From the NCBI GenBank assembly GCA_005502805.1, contig SCMY01000012.1:1-64000 (forward strand): DNA of 64,000 nucleotides, written 5' to 3'. The stretch is from Rhizobiales bacterium 2SD. Its GTDB lineage: Bacteria > Pseudomonadota > Alphaproteobacteria > Rhizobiales > Beijerinckiaceae. This document shows positions 53,842 through 61,941 of this stretch, piece after piece. Every line of letters starts with the position of its first letter. Position 1 is the first letter of the stretch. Below the pieces are notes generated by a model. The model was not told the DNA's origin and ran no database searches. It worked only from the letters and a program-made list of their open reading frames with translations. The position numbers were made by a program, and so were the translations under genes.

Positions 53842-54642
53842 ATGACCGCACGCTTCTGGGGCGACCTGAAGACCACCGATTTCGCTGGCCTCTCGCCCGA
53901 GGCGACCATCGCCGTTTTGCCGCTCGCCGCGATCGAGCAGCACGGGCCGCACCTGCCCGTTTCAGTCGACACCACGGTGATGAACGCGATGCTGGCGCTC
54001 GCCATGCCGCAGGTTCCGGCCGGGCTCGACGTGCTGGTGCTGCCGACGCTGGCGATCTGCAAGTCGAACGAACACCTGCATTCGCCGGGTACGCTGACGA
54101 TTTCGTGGGAGAGCGCGATCCGCAGCTGGATCGAGATCGGCGAGAGCGTGAAGCGCGCCGGCCTGCGCAAGCTCGTGCTTGTCACCTCGCATGGCGGCAA
54201 TGTTGACCCGATGAAGGTGGTCGCGCGGGAGCTACGCGTCAGCCACGGCATGTTCGCGGTCTCGACCTCCTGGAGCAGCTTCGGCCTGCCACCGGAGCTC
54301 TATGGCGAACTGGACGCCAAACACGGCATCCATGCCGGCGACATCGAGACTTCGCTGATGCTGCATTTCCGGCCCGACCTCGTCGACATGAGCCAGGCCG
54401 GTCGCTTCGTGCCGCGCACGGTCGAGATGGCGGACGAGGGTTACACATGGCTGCGGCCGACCGGCGCGCATCCCTTCGCCTGGATGGCACAGGACGTTCA
54501 CCCCTCGGGCGCGGCAGGCGATGCCAGCCTCGCTACGGCCGAAAAGGGCAAGACGACGGCAGAGTTCCAGGCAAAAGGTTTTGTCGAACTGCTGGCGGAT
54601 GTGGCGCGGTTTCCGCTGGCGAAGCTGCACAAGGCCAATTGA
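53842..54642 (+). CDS. Creatininase-family amidohydrolase
   Basis: A 266-residue metal hydrolase. PLAAIEQHGPHLPVSVDT near residue 30, STSWSSFG, VTSHGGNVDPMK and HAGDIETSLMLHFRPDLVDM are the family's metal-binding motifs. Members include creatininase, the formamidopyrimidine deformylase ArfB and MftE. Without further evidence the substrate is open. It is divergent from the NMT1-type importer with a 285-bp gap, and a palindromic repeat starts 5 bp after its stop. Confidence 0.88.
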   Translation: MTARFWGDLKTTDFAGLSPEATIAVLPLAAIEQHGPHLPVSVDTTVMNAMLALAMPQVPAGLDVLVLPTLAICKSNEHLHSPGTLTISWESAIRSWIEIGESVKRAGLRKLVLVTSHGGNVDPMKVVARELRVSHGMFAVSTSWSSFGLPPELYGELDAKHGIHAGDIETSLMLHFRPDLVDMSQAGRFVPRTVEMADEGYTWLRPTGAHPFAWMAQDVHPSGAAGDASLATAEKGKTTAEFQAKGFVELLADVARFPLAKLHKAN

Positions 54643-54646
54643 AACG

Positions 54647-54753
54647 CGTCATGCTCGGGCTTGACCCGAGCATCTCAGGCCGGAAGAGGCTCCGGCCAGC
54701 GCCTTCTCGTCACGAGATTCTCGGGTCTCCGCTATGCTTCGCCCGAGAATGAC
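54647..54753. repeat. Dispersed palindromic intergenic repeat, copy 7
   Basis: It begins CGTCATGCTCGGG and ends CCCGAGAATGACG, same subtype as copies at 8803 and 19736. It fills the gap between the convergent creatininase and soxR genes. Confidence 0.85.
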
Positions 54754-54764
54754 GCCTTCCACCC

Positions 54765-55226
54765 TCAATCCGGATCGAGCAGCCTCGGTCCCGCGCCCTG
54801 CTTGCCGAGCTCGTCCCAGGGATTATGCAGCGGGCAGCTTCTCACCGAGAGGCAGCCGCAGCCGATGCAGTCGGTGAGATGGTCGCGCAGGCGCGTCAGC
54901 CGGTCGATGCGGTGCTCCAGCTCCGCCTTCCAGGCCGCCGAGAGCCGGCTCCAATCATCGGCCGTCGGCGTGCGCTCCTGCGGCAGCGCCTTGAAAGCCT
55001 CGCGGATCGTTTTGAGCGGGATGCCGGTGCGCTGCGCCACCTTGATGATGGCGACGCGGCGCAAGACCTCACGCGGGTAGCGGCGCTGATTGCCGGCATT
55101 GCGGCGGCTGCGGATCAACCCTTCGGCCTCGTAGAAGTGCAGCGCGGAGACCGCAATGCCGCTGCGGCTCGCGACCTGGCCGACGCTGAGATCGTCGGCG
55201 AAGGGGTTGCGGGCGGGGTGCTTCAT
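54765..55226 (-). CDS. soxR: Redox-sensing transcriptional activator SoxR
   Basis: A 153-residue MerR-family activator. The helix-turn-helix is [27 protein letters not shown], then a dimerising helix, then the 2Fe-2S site C-x2-C-x-C-x5-C at Cys120, 123, 125 and 131 ([12 protein letters not shown]). Oxidation of the cluster, often by redox-cycling compounds, switches on the target promoter. Outside enterics SoxR controls local genes directly rather than soxS. The divergent FMN reductase promoter next to it has a sox-box-like site and 19-bp spacer. Confidence 0.95.
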   Translation of the reverse strand: MKHPARNPFADDLSVGQVASRSGIAVSALHFYEAEGLIRSRRNAGNQRRYPREVLRRVAIIKVAQRTGIPLKTIREAFKALPQERTPTADDWSRLSAAWKAELEHRIDRLTRLRDHLTDCIGCGCLSVRSCPLHNPWDELGKQGAGPRLLDPD

Positions 55227-55231
55227 GGCGC

Positions 55232-55262
55232 TTGACCTTAACCTTACTTGAGGTCTTATAGA
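55232..55262 (+). promoter_or_regulatory. SoxR-controlled promoter with sox box
   Basis: TTGACC (55232) and TATAGA (55257) are 19 bp apart, the overlong spacer of MerR-family promoters. The spacer region carries an 18-bp site, CCTTAACCTTACTTGAGG (55236-55253), whose right half ACTTGAGG equals that of the E. coli soxS sox box. It should drive the FMN reductase gene starting at 55302. Confidence 0.8.
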
Positions 55263-55301
55263 GATCGCTCCGCTGCACCGCCAGCCCTCCGGAGCCTCCC
55301 C

Positions 55302-55856
55302 ATGCATCGCCCGCTCATCCCCCAGATCAAGGTCGCCGTGATCTATGGCAGCACGCGCCAGGGGCGCCTGTGCACCAAGGTCGCCGGCTGGACGATCGCG
55401 CAGATCGAGGGCGATGGCCCGTTCTCGGTCGAGAGCGTCGATCCCGGCGCGCACGACCTCGCCGAACAGAAGGAACGGCTCGGCCGGGCCGACGCCTTCA
55501 TCGTGGTCACGCCCGAATACAACCGCAGCTTCCCGGCGCCACTGAAGGCGCTGATCGACGGAACCGGCGCCGAGTGGCGCGGCAAGCCTGTCGCCTTCGT
55601 CTCCTATGGCGGGGTCTCGGGCGGCCTGCGCGCCGTCGAGCAATTGCGGCTCGTCTTCGCCGAACTGCACGCGGCGACGATCCGCGACGGCGTCTGCTTC
55701 GCCAACGCCTGGGACCAGTTCGACGAAACCGGCCGCCTGCGCGATGCCGACCGGGCCGAACGGGCGATGGCCACCATGCTCGGACAGCTCCATTGGTGGG
55801 CGAGCGCGCTCAGGACCGCCCGCAACACCGTGCCCTACGGCCAGTTCGCGGCGTGA
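55302..55856 (+). CDS. NADPH-dependent FMN reductase, SoxR target
   Basis: A 184-residue flavodoxin-fold reductase. [20 protein letters not shown] is the FMN phosphate site, [22 protein letters not shown] and [17 protein letters not shown] are family motifs. Enzymes of this type reduce FMN, quinones or azo and nitro compounds and can protect against redox-cycling drugs. GGAG lies 7 bp before the ATG. Control by the divergent soxR fits that role. Confidence 0.9.
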   Translation: MHRPLIPQIKVAVIYGSTRQGRLCTKVAGWTIAQIEGDGPFSVESVDPGAHDLAEQKERLGRADAFIVVTPEYNRSFPAPLKALIDGTGAEWRGKPVAFVSYGGVSGGLRAVEQLRLVFAELHAATIRDGVCFANAWDQFDETGRLRDADRAERAMATMLGQLHWWASALRTARNTVPYGQFAA

Positions 55857-56083
55857 GCGGCATTTGGCTCGACACAAGATCGGCAACTCGCCGGCAGGGA
55901 TTTGTCGTGTCAGGAGCTTGTCAGAGACGAATTCAATGCCCTGAGGGCAGCGAGTGGAAAATCGTCCTGAAAATGCAGGCATCTAACGCCGCGATGCAGT
56001 TTGCTTCACAAATTCGAACTGGTCGCGGCGGCAGCATCCGGGGAAGGATCGAACGAACCGATCCCTCCCACCGCGGAGCCGCC

Positions 56084-56848
56084 ATGCAGCTCAAACTCCT
56101 GCGCAACGCCCTGCTCAAGCTGAGCTATGCCGGCAAGACCCTGCTGATCGATCCCGATTTCGGCGAGAAGCTCAGCCGGCGCTCGATCGCCGGCAAGTCG
56201 CAGAACCCGATGGTCGACCTGCCCGAGCCGATCGAGGATATCCTCGCCGGCGTCGATCACATCATCGTCTCGCATCTGCATGCCGACCATTTCGACGAGA
56301 TCGCCAAGGCGCGGATTCCGAAGGATATCCCGCTGATCTGCCAGCCCGGCAATGAGGAGGCGATCCGGGCGGCCGGCTTCACCCATGTCGAGCCGCTCGA
56401 ATGCTTCATCCGGATCGGGCCGATCGTGGTCAAGCCGCAGCCGGCGCAGCACGGCACCGGGCCGGTCGTCGAGGTGATGGGCAAGGTGATGGGCCTGACG
56501 CTGGAAGCGCCTGGCGAGCCTTCAGTCTACTGGTGCGGCGACAGCGTGCTCTATCCGCCCTTGCAGGAGGCCGTCGCCAAGGCCGAGCCCGACGTGATCG
56601 TCACCCATTCCTGCGGCGCACTCTGGGACGGCACACTGATCGTCATGGACGCACAGCAGACGCTCGACCTTGCCGAGCAGGCGCCGCAGGCGGTGATCGT
56701 CGCGACCCACATGGAAGCGCTCGACCATGCCAGCGTCAGCCGGCAAGCGCTGCGCGAAGCGGCAGAGGCCCGCGGCGTGGGCCGCGAGCGGCTGCTGATC
56801 CCCGCCGATGGCGAGACGATCGAGCTGAAGGCGCCGGTGCACGCCTGA
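56084..56848 (+). CDS. Metal-dependent hydrolase, beta-lactamase fold (UlaG-like)
   Basis: A 254-residue hydrolase with the HxHxDH metal motif in VSHLHADHFDEI, preceded by LLKLSYAGKTLLIDPDF. Later metal ligands are in CGDSVLY and VATHMEALDH. The group includes UlaG (ascorbate lactone) and diverse phosphoesterases or lactonases; the substrate is not evident. The 227 bp before it hold no gene or clear promoter that I can see. Confidence 0.85.
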   Translation: MQLKLLRNALLKLSYAGKTLLIDPDFGEKLSRRSIAGKSQNPMVDLPEPIEDILAGVDHIIVSHLHADHFDEIAKARIPKDIPLICQPGNEEAIRAAGFTHVEPLECFIRIGPIVVKPQPAQHGTGPVVEVMGKVMGLTLEAPGEPSVYWCGDSVLYPPLQEAVAKAEPDVIVTHSCGALWDGTLIVMDAQQTLDLAEQAPQAVIVATHMEALDHASVSRQALREAAEARGVGRERLLIPADGETIELKAPVHA

Positions 56849-56856
56849 GCGGGCGC

Positions 56857-57252
56857 TTATTTGATCCGCTTGGCGTCGACGCCGAAGGAGCGGAAGGTGT
56901 TGCGGTCGATGATGCTCACCGTCGTCGACGAACTCGAATTGCCGAACTCGTGCTTGCTGGACATTTCCAGCACGCATTCACCAGCTCCGGAACCGGGCTT
57001 GGTGGTCCATTGGCCGGAGGTAACCTGCTCCTCCCACTTGCCTTCCTGATTGACGAAGCGACGGACGGCCCTGAAAGAACCGTCCGGATTGTAGGCGTCG
57101 AGATTGTCGACCTTGACCTTCATCGGGCCCATGACGACGTCGCCCTTGGTCGTCCAGCGCCCGGTCAACGTCCCCTTGCAGTCGGTGGCGGCCGAGGCGA
57201 TCCCGGCCGAGCCGAAGACGGCTGCGAGAAGCGGCAGGAGGAAGCGGCGCAT
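56857..57252 (-). CDS. Secreted hypothetical protein
   Basis: A 131-residue protein with a signal peptide (MRRFLLPLLAAVFGSAGIASA) and a small beta-rich mature part with two cysteines (ATDCKGTLTGRW; GAGECVLEMSS), suggesting a single disulfide and possibly a lipocalin-like sheet. No named family is recognised. It is the last gene of the minus-strand run that includes the malonate genes, 89 bp after matB. Confidence 0.6.
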   Translation of the reverse strand: MRRFLLPLLAAVFGSAGIASAATDCKGTLTGRWTTKGDVVMGPMKVKVDNLDAYNPDGSFRAVRRFVNQEGKWEEQVTSGQWTTKPGSGAGECVLEMSSKHEFGNSSSSTTVSIIDRNTFRSFGVDAKRIK

Positions 57253-57341
57253 GGCGGTCTCCGGAAGACGGTGCTGGTATCACTGCACCGATCCTTGCTC
57301 CGGAAACGCCTGATCGCGTCCTCCATTCGAAGGAGCGGTCT

Positions 57342-58871
57342 CTACTCCCCCGCCTTGAGCTGCTTGGCGTAGATGTCCTTGTACTGCTCGCGCAGCAGGT
57401 TCTTCTGAACCTTGCCCATGGTGTTGCGCGGCAGGTCGGCGACAACGAAGACCTGCTTGGGCTGCTTGAACTTGGCGAGGCGCTGCTCCAGAGCCTTGGC
57501 GATGCCTGCGGCGCTGATATCGGCGCCGGGCTTGGCCACCACCACGGCGGTGACGCCCTCGCCGAAATCGGGATGCGGACAGCCGATCACGGCGCTTTCG
57601 ATCACGCCCGGCATCTCGTCGATCTCGGCCTCGACTTCCTTGGGATAGACGTTGTAGCCGCCGGTGATGATCAGGTCCTTGCCGCGCCCGACGATGTGGA
57701 CATAGCCGGCCGGGTCGATCTTGCCGAGATCGCCGGTGATGAAGAAGCCATCGGCCCGGAACTCGGCCTTGGTCTTCTCGGGATTGCGCCAGTAGCCCTT
57801 GAAGACGTTCGGGCCCTTGACCTCGATCATGCCGATCTCGTCGCGGGCGAGCTCCTTGCCGCTCTCCGGATCGGTGACGCGGGCAGAGACGCCCGGCAGC
57901 GGGAAGCCGACCGTGCCCGCCACCCGGTCCCCGTCATAGGGGTTTGAGGTGTTCATATTGGTCTCGGTCATGCCGTAGCGCTCGAGGATGGCATGGCCGG
58001 TGCGCTCGCGCCATTCGCGATGCGTCTCGGCCAGCAGCGGCGCCGAGCCGGAGACGAAGAGGCGCATATGCTTCACTGCCTCCTTCGACAGGCGCTGGTC
58101 CTGCAGCAGGCGGACATAGAAGGTCGGCACGCCCATCATGCTGGTCGCCTTGGGCAGGTACTTGAACACCTGCTCCGGATCGAACTTCGGCAGCAGGATC
58201 ATCGCGGCACCGGCGAACAGGATCACATTGGTCGCGACGAAGAGGCCGTGGGTGTGGAAGATCGGCAGCGCGTGCAGCAGCACGTCATTCTTCGTGAAGC
58301 GCCAGTAGTCGACCAACGACAGCGCGTTCGAGGCGAGGTTGTCATGGCTGAGCATGGCGCCTTTCGAGCGCCCGGTCGTGCCGGAGGTATAGAGGATGGC
58401 GGCGAGATCGTCGGCGCCGCGCGCGACATCGGCGAACTCGGCCGAGGCGGCATTGGCCTTGTCGAGCAGGCTGCCGGCGCCGACGCCGAGAGTTTCCAGC
58501 TTCGCCCCGGCCTTCTCCGCGAAGGGCTTCAGCGCCTCCGCCTTGGCGGGGTCGCAGACAAAGACGGCCGGCTCGGCATCGCCGAGGAAGTACTCGATCT
58601 CGGCCGGAGTATAGGCAGTGTTGAGCGGCAGGAAGATCGCGCCGGCCCGGACGGTACCGAGATAGAGCATCAGCGCCTCCAGGCTCTTCTCGACCTGGAC
58701 GGCAACGCGGTCGCCCGGCTTGACGCCGAGGCCCACCAGCGCATTGGCGAAGCGGGCGGAGACCGCGACCATGTCGGCGTAACTATAGGTCCGGCCGTCA
58801 TCGAGGAACGCGAAAGGCGCAGTCGGCGCCGGCATGCGGGCCTTGATCAGGTCGAACAGATGATTGCCCAT
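57342..58871 (-). CDS. matB: Malonyl-CoA synthetase (AMP-forming)
   Basis: A 509-residue acyl-adenylate enzyme that makes malonyl-CoA from malonate, CoA and ATP. Core motifs: ILYTSGTTGRSKGAMLSH (P-loop), LERYGMTETNMNTSNPYDGDR, GFFITGDLGKID and NTMGKVQKNLLR with the C-terminal lysine. The TETNMNTSNPYDG stretch is characteristic of MatB. It is paired with malonyl-CoA decarboxylase 37 bp upstream, so malonate would be activated and decarboxylated to acetyl-CoA. Confidence 0.93.
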   Translation of the reverse strand: MGNHLFDLIKARMPAPTAPFAFLDDGRTYSYADMVAVSARFANALVGLGVKPGDRVAVQVEKSLEALMLYLGTVRAGAIFLPLNTAYTPAEIEYFLGDAEPAVFVCDPAKAEALKPFAEKAGAKLETLGVGAGSLLDKANAASAEFADVARGADDLAAILYTSGTTGRSKGAMLSHDNLASNALSLVDYWRFTKNDVLLHALPIFHTHGLFVATNVILFAGAAMILLPKFDPEQVFKYLPKATSMMGVPTFYVRLLQDQRLSKEAVKHMRLFVSGSAPLLAETHREWRERTGHAILERYGMTETNMNTSNPYDGDRVAGTVGFPLPGVSARVTDPESGKELARDEIGMIEVKGPNVFKGYWRNPEKTKAEFRADGFFITGDLGKIDPAGYVHIVGRGKDLIITGGYNVYPKEVEAEIDEMPGVIESAVIGCPHPDFGEGVTAVVVAKPGADISAAGIAKALEQRLAKFKQPKQVFVVADLPRNTMGKVQKNLLREQYKDIYAKQLKAGE

Positions 58872-58908
58872 GATTTCGGGTCCTTTCAGGCGTTTCCGTT
58901 GTCTTTGT

Positions 58909-60237
58909 TTACTTTGTAGCCGGCCGCAGCTGCTTCTTCACCGAGGAGGAGGCGACCACGGTGTTGCGGCTGGCGAAGGCTTCGTGATTGGTCTCGATGT
59001 CGTCGAGATCGTAGCGGTAGTTGACCATCACGCCATGCGACTCGCGCTGGCCCCTGTCGGAGAGATTGCCGCCGACATTGATCCGCTCCAGCCGCGCACC
59101 GTTGCCGAGATGGAAGCGGGCGACAGGATCGATCACGCGCCCTGACGATGTCCTCGCCCGCAGCATGTACTGCGCCATCATCTGGCCGAGCAGCTTGTCG
59201 CGGCGGGCGCGGGTGACCTCGTCCTGCTTGGCGACCTCGGCCGGCACTTGCATCAGCAGCGCCGCCTCTTCATTGGTCAGGCCGAGCTCGGCCGGCTCTG
59301 CCAGTTCCTGGCCGAGCCAGCGGGCGAAGCCAGGCACCGGCGAGAGCGTGACGAAAAGGTCGAGGCCGGGGAGCTCGCGCTTCAGGTCCTCGGCGACCTG
59401 CTTGATCAGGAAATTGCCGAAGGAGATGCCGCGCAGGCCTTCCTGGCAGTTGGAGATCGAATAGAACACCGCTGTGGTCGCCGAAGAGGCCGACAGGACC
59501 TCGCGGTCCTCGCTGAGCACGTCGACGATGCGGCTCGGGCTCTCGCGGGTCAGCGCGACCTCGACGAAGATCAGCGGCTCGTCGATCAATTGCGGATGGA
59601 AGAAGGCGAAGCAGCGCCGGTCGGCCGGTTCGAGCCGGCGACGCAGATCGTCCCAGTCCTTGATGGCGTGGACCGCCTCGTAGCGGATGATCTTCTCCAG
59701 CACATTGGCCGGTGTGGTCCAGTCGATGCGACGCAGGACCAGGAAGCCGCGATTGAACCAGGAGCCGAACAGGTGCCGAAAATCGGCATCGACCGCTTTG
59801 AGCTCGGGCTCCTCCTTCATCGCCTCGAACAGGCTCTCGCGCATGCGCACCAGCACATGCGTGCCGCCCGGCGCGAGGTTGAGACGGCGGAAGAGCTCCT
59901 GCCGGCGCGGCTCGGAAGCGAGATGGAGCTGGCCGACTGCTTCGGCGTCGGGATTGTCACGATAGCGCTCCAGCGCGGCGTCGAGCCGCTCGTGATCGGG
60001 GCCGAAACGCTCCTGGAGCAGGCGGAAGAAGGCGAGCCGCCCCCCCTCGTCGAGCCGCTCCCAATCCTCCAGCACGGCCTGCGCCAGCGCCATGCCGGAA
60101 GCCTCGCCGCGGCCCGAGAGCAGGTCCTCGCAGAGCTTGTCGAGCGGCCGGCGGCGATTCGAGGCGAAGCGCTCGAAATTGATCAGCGCCCGGCCGCGAT
60201 CGGCGACGCTGGTCAGGAGATCGCCAAGAAACGCCAT
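58909..60237 (-). CDS. matA: Malonyl-CoA decarboxylase
   Basis: A 442-residue enzyme that decarboxylates malonyl-CoA to acetyl-CoA. The N-terminal helical part and the C-terminal GNAT-like fold are visible, with FFHPQLIDEPLIFVEVALT, STTAVFYSISNCQEGLRGISFGNFLIKQV-type stretch and TLSPVPGF, and the late HGVMVNYRYDL that holds the catalytic histidine. The ATG at 60237 is preferred over a TTG at 60249 because GGGGGTG lies 5-7 bp upstream. It is the gene before matB. Confidence 0.95.
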   Translation of the reverse strand: MAFLGDLLTSVADRGRALINFERFASNRRRPLDKLCEDLLSGRGEASGMALAQAVLEDWERLDEGGRLAFFRLLQERFGPDHERLDAALERYRDNPDAEAVGQLHLASEPRRQELFRRLNLAPGGTHVLVRMRESLFEAMKEEPELKAVDADFRHLFGSWFNRGFLVLRRIDWTTPANVLEKIIRYEAVHAIKDWDDLRRRLEPADRRCFAFFHPQLIDEPLIFVEVALTRESPSRIVDVLSEDREVLSASSATTAVFYSISNCQEGLRGISFGNFLIKQVAEDLKRELPGLDLFVTLSPVPGFARWLGQELAEPAELGLTNEEAALLMQVPAEVAKQDEVTRARRDKLLGQMMAQYMLRARTSSGRVIDPVARFHLGNGARLERINVGGNLSDRGQRESHGVMVNYRYDLDDIETNHEAFASRNTVVASSSVKKQLRPATK

Positions 60238-60320
60238 CTGCACCCCCAAAGGCCTGCTGTCCGCGCTATCCTATACGAGTTTGCCGCAGTGCAAACGCGA
60301 CAGGCCGCGACACGATCGCG

Positions 60321-61586
60321 CTACTTCAACAGCTCCCACGCCTTGAGGAAGAAATCCGGCGCGCCGAAGTTCCCCGACTTCAGCGCCACCACCATCTCCG
60401 GCCCGTCGACGACACGCGTCCAGGGCACGCCGGGATCGATCTCCGGGCCGATCTCCAGGGTCCGGATGGCAAGGCCCTGCACGACGGCACCGGAAGTCTC
60501 GCCGCCGGCGACGAGCAGGCGGGTGACGCCGCCAGCGTTGAGCAGCCGCGCGAGCTCTGCGAAGGCGTGCTCCACGATCTCGCCAGCCTTGTCGCGGCCG
60601 AGCTTGCCCTGCACCGAGGCGACCTCGGCCGGATCGTCGCTGGAGTAGACGAGGAAGGACTTGTCAGCCGGCTGAGACAACGCCCAGTCCGCCAGCTCCT
60701 TCGCCGTCTGCCTGCCGCCAGCCAGCGCCAGCGGGTCGACCTTGAGCGCCGGGATGCTGGCCGCGAGCGCCGCCTTGATCTGGCCGCGCGTCGCGGTCGA
60801 GCAGCTGCCGGAAATGATGCCGGCGCGGCCAGCCGGCGCCGCAAGATGCGTCGCGGTCTCACGCCACGGCAAGAGCCCCGCCTTGCGGAAATTCTCGGGC
60901 AGGCCCATGGCGATACCGGAGCCACCGGTGAGCAGGACATGGTCCGAAATCGCCTCGCCCAGCACCATCAGATGGCCGTTGTCGAGCGCGTCGGTGACGA
61001 CATAGCGCACGCCATCCGCCGCCAGCTCGGCCAGGCGCTTGCGCACCGCGGCAGCGCCCTGGTTGACGGCCGCATAGGAGGCGAGTCCGACCTTGTGAGG
61101 GGTCTGCGCACCCATCAGCCGCATCAGGTTGGAATCCCGCATCGGCGTCAGCGGGTGATCCTTCATCGAGCTCTCATGCAAGGGCACCTCGCCGACGAAG
61201 AGATAGCCCTGGAAGATCGAGCGGCCATTGGCCGGGAAGGCCGGGCAGACGATCGCCAGATGGGCCTTGAGACGCTGCATCAGTGCATCGGCGACGGGGC
61301 CGATATTGCCCTTCACCGTCGAGTCGAAGGTCGAGCAGTATTTGAACAGAATCTGCCTGGCACCAGCCGCCAGCAGCGCCTCGCAGGCGGCGAGCGAATC
61401 CGCCACCGCCTCAGCGACTGGATTGGTGCGCGACTTCAGCGCGACGACGACGGCGTCAGCCTCGGGCAGCTTCGCGCCGGCCGCAGGCGCGCCGATGACC
61501 TGGACCGTGCGCATCCCGGCGCGGTTCAGCATCAGGGCGACGTCCGTCGCGCCCGTCATGTCGTCAGCAATCACACCCAGCAGCAT
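60321..61586 (-). CDS. otnK: 3-oxo-tetronate kinase (DUF1537 family)
   Basis: A 421-residue sugar-acid kinase. MLLGVIADDMTGATDVALML at the N-terminus, the middle TFDSTVKGNIGPVADAL, and LLVAGGETSGAVVQGL near the C-terminus are the signatures of the four-carbon acid sugar kinases. The reaction is ATP-dependent 4-phosphorylation of a 3-oxo-tetronate. The usual partners (OtnC decarboxylase, OtnI isomerase, LtnD/DtnD dehydrogenase) are not in the window. It lies 83 bp before matA on the same strand and is divergent from a peptide-type importer. Confidence 0.9.
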   Translation of the reverse strand: MLLGVIADDMTGATDVALMLNRAGMRTVQVIGAPAAGAKLPEADAVVVALKSRTNPVAEAVADSLAACEALLAAGARQILFKYCSTFDSTVKGNIGPVADALMQRLKAHLAIVCPAFPANGRSIFQGYLFVGEVPLHESSMKDHPLTPMRDSNLMRLMGAQTPHKVGLASYAAVNQGAAAVRKRLAELAADGVRYVVTDALDNGHLMVLGEAISDHVLLTGGSGIAMGLPENFRKAGLLPWRETATHLAAPAGRAGIISGSCSTATRGQIKAALAASIPALKVDPLALAGGRQTAKELADWALSQPADKSFLVYSSDDPAEVASVQGKLGRDKAGEIVEHAFAELARLLNAGGVTRLLVAGGETSGAVVQGLAIRTLEIGPEIDPGVPWTRVVDGPEMVVALKSGNFGAPDFFLKAWELLK

Positions 61587-61640
61587 CGTCAGCCCTTTCC
61601 TGTGCCGCGCCGTCGCATATTTGCGGACGACCAGCCAAAA

Positions 61641-61654
61641 TCTTGCATACCAGA
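61641..61654. promoter_or_regulatory. Candidate GntR-type operator before otnK
   Basis: TCTTGCATACCAGA is a 14-bp pseudo-palindrome (5 of 7 positions pair), near the TGGTATACCA-like sites used by FadR-type GntR regulators. It lies 55 bp upstream of otnK. No GntR gene is in the window. Confidence 0.3.
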
Positions 61655-61823
61655 ATTAGCGCGGGCGGCGACAGGCTTTGGCTGCCCCGCGGCCATGCAG
61701 GCACGGCGACGCCAGATCGTCACACTGTATCCATTGCACCAATCGCGGCGGCGTGGAATGTTCGCGGCAACGCTCGCCGGGAGCAAGCCGGACCTATCGA
61801 CGATCACCGCGAAATGCGCCAAC

Positions 61824-61843
61824 TTGGTACCGAATGGGACCAA
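61824..61843. promoter_or_regulatory. Inverted repeat before the peptide-type importer
   Basis: TTGGTACC and GGGACCAA (7 of 8 pair) around GAAT form a 20-bp inverted repeat about 100 bp upstream of the binding-protein gene. It could be an operator or a leader hairpin. Confidence 0.35.
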
Positions 61844-61941
61844 CAAGAATGCCCCCGCGGGGCTCCGGAATCGCCGCCAGAGCGATGGAGCACCAGGCAG
61901 CGGGCCCAGGTCAAAGTTAGACAACAATGAGGGGAACAGCG

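Larger units (their letters stand above)
61587..61941. other. 355-bp divergent intergenic region, otnK / peptide-type importer
   Basis: No coding gene is supported. It must hold both promoters. Two inverted repeats stand out (listed separately): TCTTGCATACCAGA at 61641 and TTGGTACC-GAAT-GGGACCAA at 61824. No repeat of the CGTCAT class is present. Confidence 0.5.
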
